A stretch of DNA of 64,000 nt from G963663775 sp963663775 (GCA_963663775.1 OY760624.1:1922001-1986000), one strand, 5' to 3'; numbered from the stretch's first letter, positions 1 to 10,023 are shown. Numbers and translations are program-made. The notes: generated by a model not told the origin, from the sequence alone.

Positions 1-1
1 G

Positions 2-694
2 GAAGGCGCATTTGCAGAGTACATCACCATGCCAATCGAGCGCATCTATGATGGAAAAGGCATTTCGCCGAAGGCTTTGGCGTTGATTGAGCCATTTTGC
101 ATCAGCTATCATGGGGTTTCACGTGCCAATATCCAAGAAGGGGAAAAGGTTTTAGTAGTGGGTGCGGGCACCATTGGCGTGCTGGCAGCGGTTGCGGCAA
201 AGTCCAAAGGGGCAGAAGTGACCCTTTGCGATGTGGCGCCCGAAAAACTCGACTACGCATTTCAAACCTTTGCACTGGACCACAAGCTGCTCAATACGTC
301 ACCGGAGGCATTTGCAGCGGGGGTTGCAGACTTGACCGATGGAAATGGATTTGATGTGACCATTGAAGCGGTTGGCTTGCCCCAAACCTTCCAAAACTGC
401 ATTGATGCGGCTTGTTTTGGCGGAAGAGTGGTGCTGATAGGGGTTTCCAAACGCAATATTGACGACTTTTTCTTTACCATCATCCAGAAAAAAGAACTGA
501 ATATTTATGGTTCACGCAATGCGATGAAAAGCGATTTTATGGAACTCATTGATTTGGTGAAGGACAGCGGAGTGGATTTGGAAAAAATCATTACCAACGC
601 TTACTCGTGGACAGAGGCGGAACAAGCGTTTTCTGATTTTGCGGCAAATGCAGGCAGTATGTTGAAGGTTCTTTTGGATTTTACAAACGAATAA
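2..694 (+). CDS. Zinc-type medium-chain dehydrogenase, C-terminal part (runs in from the left edge)
   Basis: The reading frame is open from base 2 and continues upstream of the first ATG (base 29), so only the C-terminal ~230 residues are present. They include the end of the GroES-like catalytic domain (GAFAEYITMP) and the whole NAD(P)-binding Rossmann domain with VVGAGTIGV (GxGxxG) followed by an acidic residue at the end of strand 2 (TLCDVAPEK), which suggests NAD. The family oxidises polyols, sugar acids or alcohols. Position directly ahead of a TRAP transporter suggests catabolism of the imported acid, for example a sugar acid; this is inference. The stop codon lies 35 bases before the transporter start, so the genes are probably co-transcribed. 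Confidence 0.85.
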   Translation, partial: EGAFAEYITMPIERIYDGKGISPKALALIEPFCISYHGVSRANIQEGEKVLVVGAGTIGVLAAVAAKSKGAEVTLCDVAPEKLDYAFQTFALDHKLLNTSPEAFAAGVADLTDGNGFDVTIEAVGLPQTFQNCIDAACFGGRVVLIGVSKRNIDDFFFTIIQKKELNIYGSRNAMKSDFMELIDLVKDSGVDLEKIITNAYSWTEAEQAFSDFAANAGSMLKVLLDFTNE

Positions 695-729
695 TGCTAA
701 AATTGGAATGTGTGAAAGGGGAAAACACT

Positions 730-1779
730 ATGAAGAAGAGAAGATTTGCAGCACTCGCCTTGGCAAGCATGATGGCACTGAGCCTGCTGACAGGCTGCGG
801 CAGCACCGCAGCGACAGACAACAGTGCAGCGGCAGCAGATACCACCTCGGCAGATGCCACCGTGATTCGTGTGGGATTTGAAAACTCTCTCAGCGAGCCA
901 TTTGGACAGGGGTTGGAAAAGTGGAAAGCGTTGGTGGATGAGAAATCCAACGGAACACTCGAGCTCGAGCTGTATCCTGATTCACAGCTGGGCTCTAAAA
1001 GCGAGTTGATTGACTCCATGCTGCTGAGCGAACCGGTTGTCACCTTGGCGGATGGTGCATTTTATGCCGATTATGGCGTGCCGGATTTCGGCATCGTCTT
1101 TGGACCGTTCCTGTTTGACAGCTGGGATGACTGCTGGAAGCTGGTGAACTCCGATTGGTATCAGGAGCAGTCTGACAAATTGGAGCAAAAAGGACTGAAG
1201 CTGATTGCTTCTAACTGGATTTATGGCGAGCGACATACCTTAACCACCACACAGGTCAACACCGTGGATGATTTAAAGGGTCTGAAAATCCGTGTGCCGG
1301 GCAACAAGATTCAGTCGGTTGGGTTTGATGTGTTGGGTGCCACCTCTACCGGCATGGATTTGGGCGATGTCTATCAAGCGCTGCAATCCAAGACCATTGA
1401 CGGCGCAGAAAATCCGCTTGCAACGCTATATGGACGCAAGCTGCATGAGGTTGCAAAATATTTGATTTTGGACGGACACGTCAAGAACTTCACCACGCTT
1501 GTGTGCTCTGCGGATATGTTCAATTCCTTGACAGAAGAGCAGCAGCAGATTTTGACCGATACCTGTAAGGAAGCAGGCGAATATAACAACGACCTGCAGC
1601 AGAAATCTGAACAGGAATATCTGGATAAGATGGTTGCGGAAGGCGTAACCGTTGTTGACCCATCTGCGGAAGTCTTGCAGGGCTTTAAGGACAAAGCACA
1701 GGACTTTTACACCAGAGGTGCGGAGTTCGGTTGGTCAGATGGCTTGTATGAAACCGTTGAAGCGGCTATGGGCAAATAA
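730..1779 (+). CDS. dctP: TRAP transporter solute-binding lipoprotein, DctP family
   Basis: This 349-aa protein is the extracytoplasmic binding component of a tripartite ATP-independent transporter. It starts with a lipoprotein signal (MKKRRFAALALASMMAL, lipobox LLTGC), then a low-complexity Ala/Ser/Thr linker, then a DctP domain with the carboxylate-binding region around LKGLKIRVPGN. The upstream in-frame ATG at 694 was not used because the ATG at 730 follows GAAAGGGGAAAACACT and gives a proper signal peptide. The two permease genes follow at once. The ligand is probably a carboxylate; it cannot be named from sequence. Confidence 0.92.
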   Translation: MKKRRFAALALASMMALSLLTGCGSTAATDNSAAAADTTSADATVIRVGFENSLSEPFGQGLEKWKALVDEKSNGTLELELYPDSQLGSKSELIDSMLLSEPVVTLADGAFYADYGVPDFGIVFGPFLFDSWDDCWKLVNSDWYQEQSDKLEQKGLKLIASNWIYGERHTLTTTQVNTVDDLKGLKIRVPGNKIQSVGFDVLGATSTGMDLGDVYQALQSKTIDGAENPLATLYGRKLHEVAKYLILDGHVKNFTTLVCSADMFNSLTEEQQQILTDTCKEAGEYNNDLQQKSEQEYLDKMVAEGVTVVDPSAEVLQGFKDKAQDFYTRGAEFGWSDGLYETVEAAMGK

Positions 1780-1807
1780 AACCGTTCTGGTTTGAAAGGG
1801 TGTTACT

Positions 1808-2317
1808 GTGAAGAAAGAAGATAAGGGAAAAGAAAGATGGGCGCTGTGCAATCTAGACATTGCCGTGGCCTCTGTCGCACTGCTTATCTTAGTGGTACTG
1901 ACGATTTACGGTGTCATTATGCGATATTTGATAGCGCATCCGCTGACATGGCTGGAAGAAGTGCAGCTGGCATGCATGGTTTGGATTGTCTTTGCCGCAG
2001 GTGGTGCGGCATTCCGAACCGGCAGCCATGTTGCCATTGAGATGGTGGTGGAGATGCTCCCCAAAAAGCTGCAAAAAGTGGTGGAAGTGCTCGTTTCTAT
2101 CATTGTGGTGTTGGTATTGGCGTATCTGTTTTACCAAAGCATCGGATTTATCGGCATGTTTTTGAAGAGCGGACGTGCCACGAGCATGCTTGGGATTCCG
2201 TATGCATGGATTTACGGCATTGCACCGGTGTCTTACATTTTGATGATTATCAGCTATTTTTATGCACTGCTGGCAAATGTAAAGTCTGAGGCAAAGGAGG
2301 CGGTAGCAGGTGAATGA
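1808..2317 (+). CDS. dctQ: TRAP transporter small permease, DctQ family
   Basis: A 169-aa protein with four predicted membrane segments (about residues 13-35, 45-65, 85-110 and 128-150), as usual for the DctQ subunit that bridges binding protein and large permease. It contains the family pattern LTWLEEVQLACMVW after the first helix. The GTG start at 1808 follows GAAAGGG. The end overlaps the dctM start by eight bases, indicating translational coupling. Confidence 0.9.
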   Translation: MKKEDKGKERWALCNLDIAVASVALLILVVLTIYGVIMRYLIAHPLTWLEEVQLACMVWIVFAAGGAAFRTGSHVAIEMVVEMLPKKLQKVVEVLVSIIVVLVLAYLFYQSIGFIGMFLKSGRATSMLGIPYAWIYGIAPVSYILMIISYFYALLANVKSEAKEAVAGE

Positions 2318-3596
2318 TATTTTAATTCTGGCAGCAGTGGTCATGCTGGTACTGCTTTTTCTCAAAGCACCGGTGTATATCTCTGTGTTAGGCGGGTCGG
2401 CAGTCTATTTCCTGCTGAATCCCCACGTGAATCCCATCGTGTTTGCACAGCAGGCCATCACAGGCACGGAAAGTATTTCGCTGCTAGCAATTCCCTTCTT
2501 TGTTTGCGCAGGCATCTTCATGAATTACACAGGTGTCACCAAGCGCATTATGGATTTTTGCTCTGTTGTAACAGGACGCATGTCAGGCGGTTTGGCACAG
2601 GTGAATGTCTTGCTGTCCACGCTGATGGGAGGCTTGTCGGGGTCAAACCTTGCGGATGCCGCCATGGAAGCAAAAATGCTAGTGCCGGAAATGGAAAACA
2701 AGGGATTCTCCAAAGAATTTTCCACGGTTGTAACGGCGGCATCTTCGATGATTACCCCGCTCATTCCGCCCGGTATTGCGATGATTCTGTATGGCTGCAT
2801 TGCCAATGTGTCCATCGGAAAGCTGTTTGTTTCCGGTCTGGGCGTTGGTACGCTGCTGTGTGTCTCCATGATGCTGGTGGTCTGGCGGGTTTCTAAAAAG
2901 CGTGGCTATGCACCGCTGCGCACGGAAAAAATCACGAGAGGCGAGTTTGGGGCTGCCTTTAAGCCTGCTATCCTGCCGCTGTGTCTGCCGATTATTATCA
3001 TTGGCGGCATTCGACTGGGAGTATTCACGGCAACAGAAGCAGGCGCAGTTGCTATTTTGTATGCGGTTGTATTGGGTGTGTGCTATCGAGAGATGCACTT
3101 GAAGGACTTGATTCGCGGCTTGCGGGAAACCGTTTGCACCACTTCCTCTATCATGCTGATTGTGTCAGCGGCGTGTGTGTTTTCGTGGATTTTAACCAAG
3201 GAACGTGTACCGCAAATGCTGACGGAGTGGATTGTAGCGACGATTTCCAACAAATATCTGTTTTTGCTGATTGTCAATGTCTTTCTCCTGATTGTGGGCA
3301 TGTTCATTGAAGGCAATGCGTCGATGATTGTGCTGGTGCCCTTGCTTGCACCCGTGGCGGCGGCGTATGGCATCAGCGAAATACAGTTTGCAATGATTTA
3401 CATCTTCAACAATGCCATCGGTGCATTGTCACCGCCGATGGGTACGCTGATGTTTGTCACGTGCGGCATCACGGGGTGCAAAACAAAGGATTTTATTCGG
3501 GAGGCACTGCCATTTTATGTGCTGCTTGTCATCAATCTATTGTTGTTGACCTATGTGCCGATTTTTTCGACAGGATTGGTTTCACTGTTCTATTGA
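2310..3596 (+). CDS. dctM: TRAP transporter large permease, DctM family
   Basis: A 428-aa integral membrane protein with 11-12 predicted helices. It forms the ion-coupled translocation channel with the DctQ subunit. Conserved parts include the loop GGLSGSNLADAAMEAKMLVPEME and the ITPLIPPGIAMILYG segment. The GTG start lies inside dctQ with AAAGGAGG upstream. It is the last gene of the dctPQM operon; a hairpin followed by a T-run lies 30 bases downstream. Confidence 0.92.
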   Translation: MNDILILAAVVMLVLLFLKAPVYISVLGGSAVYFLLNPHVNPIVFAQQAITGTESISLLAIPFFVCAGIFMNYTGVTKRIMDFCSVVTGRMSGGLAQVNVLLSTLMGGLSGSNLADAAMEAKMLVPEMENKGFSKEFSTVVTAASSMITPLIPPGIAMILYGCIANVSIGKLFVSGLGVGTLLCVSMMLVVWRVSKKRGYAPLRTEKITRGEFGAAFKPAILPLCLPIIIIGGIRLGVFTATEAGAVAILYAVVLGVCYREMHLKDLIRGLRETVCTTSSIMLIVSAACVFSWILTKERVPQMLTEWIVATISNKYLFLLIVNVFLLIVGMFIEGNASMIVLVPLLAPVAAAYGISEIQFAMIYIFNNAIGALSPPMGTLMFVTCGITGCKTKDFIREALPFYVLLVINLLLLTYVPIFSTGLVSLFY

Positions 3597-3627
3597 TACA
3601 GGAATCGCAACGGTATCTATCTGTAAA

Positions 3628-3670
3628 AAAGGCTTCCATGCGGCAAGCGATTGCTGTATGGAGGTCTTTT
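3628..3670 (+). terminator. Probable rho-independent terminator after dctM
   Basis: A stem with arms CTTCCAT and ATGGAG plus an inner GGCAA/TTGC(T) stem is followed by GTCTTTTT. It lies at the right place to end dctPQM. The stem contains G-U pairs, so strength is uncertain. Confidence 0.6.
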
Positions 3671-3761
3671 TGCGTGGATGTTCGGTGCATAAGCACAAAG
3701 CAAGTTCACCCAACTGTGCTAATTGTATTATTACAGTTAGGTTAAAATTCGAAAGAACCTC

Positions 3762-3790
3762 TTGCAATTATCTTGGTTTGGATTTACAAT
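3762..3790 (+). promoter_or_regulatory. Putative sigma-A promoter of the export operon
   Basis: TTGCAA at 3762 and TACAAT at 3785 are separated by 17 bases, about 110 bases ahead of the adaptor gene. The rest of the 3597-3900 gap contains only the dctM terminator and no convincing ORF. Confidence 0.55.
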
Positions 3791-3900
3791 AGTGGGCAAC
3801 GATGGGATAACATGCATCAAAAAGAAACACAGGCGATGGACTGCACGCAGGCAAGCCGCAGAATGGGTCTTTTTTCGCATGATAGGGAGGTATACCACAC

Positions 3901-5706
3901 ATGGAAGAAATCAAGCAGGAGCCGCAGACAGAAACAGCATCTGTGGCTGCACCAGAGGAACATCAAACGCCGCGTATTCGGAATAAATATGCAGAAAAGC
4001 TGGGAAAACGGCGGTTTCAAATTCCAAAAACGGTGAAAAAAATCTTTTTCGCCGTGCTGTTTGCAGGCATTCTTGGATTGGCGATATTTTTGGTGAAAAC
4101 AGCAAACCAGAATGCGAATGCCGATGACGCCGCCAACCAGACCAGCTTTGCCATGTATCAGCCCTTGGAAACCTATGTGGAAGGCGTTGGCACAACTGCT
4201 GCGAAAAATACCGAGCAGTACGGAAAGGATTTAAAAGGCGATGTGCTGTCGGTGGAGGTTACGATTGGTGACATGGTGAAGACAGGCGATGTGCTGTTTA
4301 CCGTTGACCCCGAGGAAACCCGTAAAGAACTGGACACCGCCGTGTCAGAGTTGGATGACGCACAGCGTCAAGTGGACGAAGCGGCAGCAGAACTGCAAAA
4401 GGCACAGAAAAATGTACATAATCTTGCCATCACAGCCCCGTTTTCTGGAAAAATCATGCCGAACACAGACAGTGACGGAAATGAAACGGTCTATAAAGTC
4501 GGACAGACCCTTTCCGAGGGTACTGTGTTGGGCACGATGGTGGATGACACGGTAATGTGCTTGCCGCTGTATTTCAATGAAATTTATCTGGATAAAATCA
4601 AGGTGGGTGCAGCCGCACAGATTTCGATTCCTGTCAGCATGTCAAATGTGACGGGCAAGGTGGCATCCATCGAGCGGATACAAAAAATTTCCGATGAAGG
4701 GGTCAAGCTGTTTCGGGTGAATTTGACGATGGATAACCCCGGCACACTCAAGGGCGACATGACGGCAACTGCCACCGTTTCTACAGCGGATGGCAATGTG
4801 CTGCCGGCGGATGCAGGTGCATTGGAATATCAGCGAGAAGAAGCGATTACAGCGGCGGTCAGCGGCGAAATTGTGCGCATCAATGGCTTGGATAATTATC
4901 TGTATCAAGCAGGCGACACGATTTGTCAGCTTACAAATGATGATGCCCAAACGGCCATTGGCACAGCACAGCGTTCTCTGGAAAGTGCACAAAAAGCAGT
5001 CACCACCAAGCAGGAGCGTGTGGCAACATTGCAAAAGCAAATTGCAGACAGCACCGTCACGGCTAAAATCGACGGCATCGTTACCGCCCTAACAGCTGTG
5101 GAAGGACAAACGCTCGATGGCAGCGGCAATGTCTGCACGGTTGCGGATTTGACATCTATCATTGTCAATGCAGATGTTTCCGAGTTGGATATTGACAAGG
5201 TGCAAAATGATATGCGTGCGCTTCTCACGATGGACCAAGATGAAAGCCTTTCTTATAACGGTACGGTCACTTCGGTCAGCATGCAGGCAAAAAGCAGCGG
5301 CGGAGATTCCGGTGGGCAGAGCGGAAACCGTGTTTTTCCGGCAGTGATTACATTGGATGCACAGGATGCGGAAAAGCTTGCCCCGGACCGCTCGGTTTCG
5401 TATAAAATTATCGTGGCGCAGAAGGACAATTGTCTGGTTGTTCCGTCCACCGCAATTGTATATACCGAAACAGGTGCTGCTGTCTATGCAAGGCAAACCG
5501 AGGGCGTGACCTTTGAAAATGCACAGCCTGTGCCGGAAGGCAGTGATGTGCCTGCGGATTTTGTCATTGTGCCAGTAGAAACGGGTATTTTTGATGAAAA
5601 CAATACCGAAATTATATCGGGTATCGCAGAAGGCACGGAGGTTTTTCTGGCAGCGCCACAGGATGCCTATGCAATGTATGACGACATGATGACCATGGCA
5701 GGCTAA
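3901..5706 (+). CDS. HlyD/MacA-type efflux adaptor, enlarged
   Basis: A 601-aa membrane-fusion-type protein. After a cytoplasmic head there is one membrane helix (about residues 48-66), then an extracellular part with at least two lipoyl-like barrel-sandwich units (GDVLSVEVTIGDMVKTGDVLF near 115 and AVSGEIVRI / TAKIDGIVTALTAVEGQTL further on), each next to helical coiled-coil stretches rich in Gln, Glu and Ala. It is much longer than typical MacA (about 370 aa), apparently because the hairpin/barrel unit is duplicated. In Gram-positive cells such adaptors work with MacB-like ABC transporters, and those genes follow directly. The substrate is unknown. ATG 3901 follows AGGGAGG. Confidence 0.85.
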   Translation: MEEIKQEPQTETASVAAPEEHQTPRIRNKYAEKLGKRRFQIPKTVKKIFFAVLFAGILGLAIFLVKTANQNANADDAANQTSFAMYQPLETYVEGVGTTAAKNTEQYGKDLKGDVLSVEVTIGDMVKTGDVLFTVDPEETRKELDTAVSELDDAQRQVDEAAAELQKAQKNVHNLAITAPFSGKIMPNTDSDGNETVYKVGQTLSEGTVLGTMVDDTVMCLPLYFNEIYLDKIKVGAAAQISIPVSMSNVTGKVASIERIQKISDEGVKLFRVNLTMDNPGTLKGDMTATATVSTADGNVLPADAGALEYQREEAITAAVSGEIVRINGLDNYLYQAGDTICQLTNDDAQTAIGTAQRSLESAQKAVTTKQERVATLQKQIADSTVTAKIDGIVTALTAVEGQTLDGSGNVCTVADLTSIIVNADVSELDIDKVQNDMRALLTMDQDESLSYNGTVTSVSMQAKSSGGDSGGQSGNRVFPAVITLDAQDAEKLAPDRSVSYKIIVAQKDNCLVVPSTAIVYTETGAAVYARQTEGVTFENAQPVPEGSDVPADFVIVPVETGIFDENNTEIISGIAEGTEVFLAAPQDAYAMYDDMMTMAG

Positions 5707-5734
5707 TTGAAACATAGAAAAGGGGCGAAGCAGC

Positions 5735-6490
5735 ATGCTGGGACGCAAAAAACAAGAGCGGCAAAACACAGAAAATCAACCGAAGCATCTGATTGCACTG
5801 GAAGGAGTCTGCAAGTTTTATAACGAAGGACAAGAAAACGAAGTGCACGCACTGGAGGATATTTCATTTCACATTGATGCAGGGGAATTTGTATGCTTTC
5901 TTGGGCAATCGGGTTCTGGAAAATCGACTTTGATGAATATTTTAGGCTGTCTGGACCAGCCGACGTATGGCACCTATCGCTTGAATGGCACCCCCATTGA
6001 GGAAATTGCACCGCCGGTGCTTGCCGGTATCCGCAACCGAGAAATTGGCTTTATTTTTCAAAGCTTTAATCTGATTTCCACTTTGTCTGCGATAGAAAAT
6101 GTTGAGCTGCCGCTGATTTATCGGGGCATGGGGCATGCAGAGATACGTGCACTTGCAAAAGAGGCGCTCAAAGAGGTGGGGCTGGAGAGCCGCATCTGGC
6201 ATATGCCCAATGAGCTTTCGGGCGGTCAGCAGCAGCGCGTTGCGATTGCACGCGCAATGGCGGCAAAACCGCCTGTTATCATGGCGGATGAGCCAACGGG
6301 CAATCTCGATTCCCACACCAGCGCAGAGATTATGCAGCGGCTGCAGCGGCTGAACGCAGAGCAGGGCACAACGGTCATTTTGATTACGCACAATCAGGCG
6401 CAGGCAGACCTTGCCAAGCGTGTCATCACCGTTTCAGACGGACATATTATTTCGGATGTTAAGAACGGCAAAGGAGAGTACACAACATGA
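5735..6490 (+). CDS. ABC transporter ATP-binding protein, MacB/LolD type
   Basis: A 251-aa ATPase that powers the FtsX-like permease encoded next. Walker A is GQSGSGKST, the signature LSGGQQQR, Walker B VIMADEPTGNLD, and the H-loop ITHN, all in the LolD/MacB order. The start follows AAAAGGGGCGAAGC and lies 28 bases after the adaptor gene. Its end overlaps the permease start by four bases (ATGA type), indicating coupling. All catalytic motifs are intact. Confidence 0.93.
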   Translation: MLGRKKQERQNTENQPKHLIALEGVCKFYNEGQENEVHALEDISFHIDAGEFVCFLGQSGSGKSTLMNILGCLDQPTYGTYRLNGTPIEEIAPPVLAGIRNREIGFIFQSFNLISTLSAIENVELPLIYRGMGHAEIRALAKEALKEVGLESRIWHMPNELSGGQQQRVAIARAMAAKPPVIMADEPTGNLDSHTSAEIMQRLQRLNAEQGTTVILITHNQAQADLAKRVITVSDGHIISDVKNGKGEYTT

Positions 6491-7710
6491 GCTTCATGAG
6501 GACCATCGTGATGGCACTCAAAGCCATTCGCAAGAATAAAATCCGCTCAATCTTAACCATGCTCGGTATCATTATTGGGGTGGCATCGGTGATTACACTG
6601 GTTGCCACCATCCAAGGGGTGCAGCAGATGCAGAATCTAATGATGGAGGCGATGGGGGTCAATCGAATCGATATGGCAATTTGGACAAGTCGCTCCAAAA
6701 CGCAGGAAAGCATCGTGGAATATTGTGAGCAAGCGGTCGGCACGGATTTGCTCGCCATTGCACCAACGGCGCAAACCCAACTAGAAGTCAAATATCGCAC
6801 CAAAACCATGCAAAATACCACCGTTTATTTCAGCAATGAGCAATATGGCATGTGCACCTCGCAATCGATAGCGGCAGGACGTGATTTGACCGAGGTGGAC
6901 ATCAAAAATCGTGCACGGGTCTGTGTGATTGGGGAAGCGGTGAAGAAAAATTTCTTTGGTGCCATGAGCCCCATGGGGCAATCTATCAAGCTGGGCGGGC
7001 AATCCTATCAAGTTATTGGCGTTTATAAGGGCAAATATGGCGGAAAACTCAATACAGATGACCAAATGATTTTGGTGCCCCACACCTTGCAGCGGCGTTT
7101 GACGGGGGCGGAAGACACGGGCAGCTATGTGCTGCGCGGCAAAAATACCGAGCTTACGCAGGCGTTTATCACACAGCTGACAACATTTGCGCAAACCAAA
7201 ATCCCGCCAGACAGCTCCAGCGAATACTTTTATGCCTATTCCAATGACCAATATCAAGAGCAGAATCAACAGCAATATAATATGATGAGTTTGGTCGCCG
7301 GCAGTGTGGCGGGCATTTCTTTGTTGGTGGGCGGCATTGGCATCATGAATATCATGTTGGTATCCGTCACCGAGCGCACCCGAGAAATCGGCATTCGCAT
7401 GGCAATTGGTGCAAGACGCCGTGATATCATCGGTCAGTTTCTGATTGAAGCCGGAGCAGTTTCTGCTTGCGGCGGGTTAATTGGCATCGCCATTGGAGTC
7501 TTTGGGTCGGCAATGTTGGGCGGCATTGCCGTGCGGTATTTACTCAGTTCGCCGTATATGCCCGATATACCGTCCGCCTTGGTGCTGCCATCAATGCCGC
7601 TGGTGATTGGTGCATTTCTGTTTTCTGCAATGTTGGGGGTCATTTTTGGACTGTATCCGGCAAATAAAGCCTCTAAAATGCAGCCGGTTGAGGCACTTCG
7701 CACCCAGTAA
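6487..7710 (+). CDS. ABC transporter permease, MacB/FtsX type
   Basis: A 407-aa permease with the MacB layout: an N-terminal membrane helix (about 20-42), a long extracellular MacB_PCD domain, and three C-terminal helices containing the FtsX domain (VGGIGIMNIMLVSVTERTREIGIRMAIGARR). Together with the ATPase and adaptor it makes a mechanotransmission-type exporter, by family knowledge used for antibiotics, peptides or lipids. Overlap with the ATPase gene shows they are made together. Confidence 0.92.
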   Translation: MSFMRTIVMALKAIRKNKIRSILTMLGIIIGVASVITLVATIQGVQQMQNLMMEAMGVNRIDMAIWTSRSKTQESIVEYCEQAVGTDLLAIAPTAQTQLEVKYRTKTMQNTTVYFSNEQYGMCTSQSIAAGRDLTEVDIKNRARVCVIGEAVKKNFFGAMSPMGQSIKLGGQSYQVIGVYKGKYGGKLNTDDQMILVPHTLQRRLTGAEDTGSYVLRGKNTELTQAFITQLTTFAQTKIPPDSSSEYFYAYSNDQYQEQNQQQYNMMSLVAGSVAGISLLVGGIGIMNIMLVSVTERTREIGIRMAIGARRRDIIGQFLIEAGAVSACGGLIGIAIGVFGSAMLGGIAVRYLLSSPYMPDIPSALVLPSMPLVIGAFLFSAMLGVIFGLYPANKASKMQPVEALRTQ

Positions 7711-7747
7711 GCGTTCTTAGATGGGATATTTGGATAGGGAGAAACAT

Positions 7748-9985
7748 ATGAAAAAACAAATGTTAAGCGGCATCCTGCTGTGCACGATGCTTTGGAGCAA
7801 TGCCGCCGCGTTCACTGATATTACAGACAGCAATGTGCAGCAGGCGGCAAGCACACTGGATGCCCTGGGCATCATGCAAGGCGTTGGAAATGACCGCTTT
7901 CAGCCAAATGGGGCATTGACACGTGCCCAGTTCTGCAAGCTGGCGGTCACTTCGTTGGGCGTAGAGGATGTGTCAGCATATCAAAGCTTTACGATTTTTC
8001 CGGATTTGCCAACAGGACATTGGGCGGCAGGATATGTGAACGCTGCAATCAAGGATACGGAAATCTCTAAAAAGCAAATCATTCGTGGCTTTGCAGACGG
8101 CACTTTTCGTCCCAACCAGTCTATCACGTATGGCGAAGCCTGCACGATGCTACTGCGCATGCTAGGTTATGGCGTCACCGACATCGGAGCCTTTTGGCCG
8201 GATGATTATATTTCAAAAGCACAATCGCTCGGTATCTGCGACCATGTCCCGACCTATGCGGCAAGCCAGACGGTTAGCCGTGGGGATGGGGCAATGATGC
8301 TGCTCAACACGCTGCAGGCAACCCCGAAAGAAGGCAGTGCGCTGCTGTATAACAGCGTTGCAGAAACCAAAGTTGAGGATAGTATTTTGCTGGCAACAGC
8401 AGAAACCGATGCAGATTTAAGTGCGGGTCAAGCGCAGTTTTATGAAAGCGGCAGCATTGTCACACGCAGAACGCTGCAGCAGCCTGCAAGCAGTTTAGTG
8501 GGGCAGCGTGGTACAGTGCTGTTTGACAAAGAGAACACCGGAAAAGTTTGTGCGTTTTTGCCGGATACGGAGGATACGCAGGTACTGTCCGTTGCATCGG
8601 CATCGGGAAAAGCATTCGTGACAACAGACGGCACAACCTGCAAGGTAGACAATGACACACCCGTGGTGCTGGGTGGGGAAGTCACCACCTATGCGGAAAG
8701 CTATTTCGATTTGGTCAGCCGCAGTCTGCGGGTCTATTATGATGCCGATGGTCAAATTGAGCTCTTGGTGCGTGAAGCGGCGCAAAGCAGCAATACCTTT
8801 GTATATGGCACGGCACAGGCGGCAAATATTCCGGCGCAATACCAAGTGTATAAGCATGATACGCTGATTCCTGTCACCAGTCTTGCCAAATATGATGTCA
8901 TCACGCTGGATACCACGGCGAAAAAGGCATATGCAAGCGATGACCGTGTGGCAGGGTATCTGCGGGAAGCATCGCCGACCTTTAGCAACCCCAGTGCAAT
9001 CACCCTGTTGGGCAAGAAGTTTACGGTTTCAAAGCAAGGCGCAGCCTATTTTGAATCGTTCCAATATGGGGATAAAATCACCGTGCTGCTAGATGAAAAC
9101 GGAATTGTGTGTGCTGCCTATCCTGCGGCAAGAGTCAGTGCGCCTATGTTGGGGCAATATGTGCAGGAATCGGACGGCAAAGCCAGCATTCAACTGCTCA
9201 ATGGCATTCGGATTGCAGGCAGTTTGACCGACAGCGACATGGAATTGTATCTTGGGCACATGGTGCAGGTGTCGGAGCAGCAAGGCGGCACCTTTAGTCT
9301 GGTGGGCTATCAGTATCGTGCGGGAGGCATGAGTGCGTGGAATATCTCAGACAATACGATTGGCAGCCATACAGTAGCACAAGCAGTACGTGTTTTTGAA
9401 ACACTGGACAATGATTCTGCGGTTTCCGAAATCGAAAAACAAGATATTCGCAACGCTACAGTGCCATCTTCCAAAATTCGTTCTTATGAAATGGACGCCT
9501 CTGGCACGGTGACAGCCATTTTTCTCAATGATTACACAGGGGATGGCTGGCAATACGGCATTGCAAGCATCAGCTCAGTGGAAACAGACGAGAATGGGGA
9601 AGAGATGCGCAAAGCCGTTTCGCTCAAAACATTTGCCGATGGCGCAGGCACGACAATGTATTATAGTTCGTCCGCTTATGATGCCAGCAGCAGTGTGATA
9701 GGACTGCCGAAGGGGGCGGCGAATACCAACGGCACCTTGGCAAAGCTGCCAGTCAAAAAACTGACGGTGATAGGACAAGTTATGGTGGAAAACTTTGACG
9801 GCGAAGACGGTGTTCAAACAAAAAATGGATATTATGCGCTTGCAGAGGATGTCGGGGTGTATGTCAGCGACTACGGCAAAATGATTCCGCTGCGGGATGC
9901 AAAGGGAAGCTGCACGAGTTTTACGCTGTATGCAGACACGGATACCCCACAGGGCGGTTGTGTACGTGTTATCATTGGAGCATAG
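7748..9985 (+). CDS. SLH-domain cell-surface protein of unknown function
   Basis: A 745-aa secreted protein with a signal peptide (MKKQMLSGILLCTMLWSNAAA) followed by S-layer homology repeats: one near residues 23-75 (FTDITDSNVQQAASTLDALGIMQG), a second ending in IIRGFADGTFRPNQSITYGEACTMLLRMLGYG, and a weaker third. SLH repeats bind secondary cell-wall polymer and fix the protein to the surface. The remaining ~560 residues are beta-rich and unrecognised. The start at 7748 (after ATAGGGAGAAAC) was chosen over one at 7721 because it gives a clean signal peptide. It follows the permease by 37 bases, so it is likely co-expressed and may be an outer part or client of the exporter (inference). Confidence 0.85.
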   Translation: MKKQMLSGILLCTMLWSNAAAFTDITDSNVQQAASTLDALGIMQGVGNDRFQPNGALTRAQFCKLAVTSLGVEDVSAYQSFTIFPDLPTGHWAAGYVNAAIKDTEISKKQIIRGFADGTFRPNQSITYGEACTMLLRMLGYGVTDIGAFWPDDYISKAQSLGICDHVPTYAASQTVSRGDGAMMLLNTLQATPKEGSALLYNSVAETKVEDSILLATAETDADLSAGQAQFYESGSIVTRRTLQQPASSLVGQRGTVLFDKENTGKVCAFLPDTEDTQVLSVASASGKAFVTTDGTTCKVDNDTPVVLGGEVTTYAESYFDLVSRSLRVYYDADGQIELLVREAAQSSNTFVYGTAQAANIPAQYQVYKHDTLIPVTSLAKYDVITLDTTAKKAYASDDRVAGYLREASPTFSNPSAITLLGKKFTVSKQGAAYFESFQYGDKITVLLDENGIVCAAYPAARVSAPMLGQYVQESDGKASIQLLNGIRIAGSLTDSDMELYLGHMVQVSEQQGGTFSLVGYQYRAGGMSAWNISDNTIGSHTVAQAVRVFETLDNDSAVSEIEKQDIRNATVPSSKIRSYEMDASGTVTAIFLNDYTGDGWQYGIASISSVETDENGEEMRKAVSLKTFADGAGTTMYYSSSAYDASSSVIGLPKGAANTNGTLAKLPVKKLTVIGQVMVENFDGEDGVQTKNGYYALAEDVGVYVSDYGKMIPLRDAKGSCTSFTLYADTDTPQGGCVRVIIGA

Positions 9986-10023
9986 CACATCGGCTGCGAT
10001 GACAGTCCCTCCATACAGAACAA

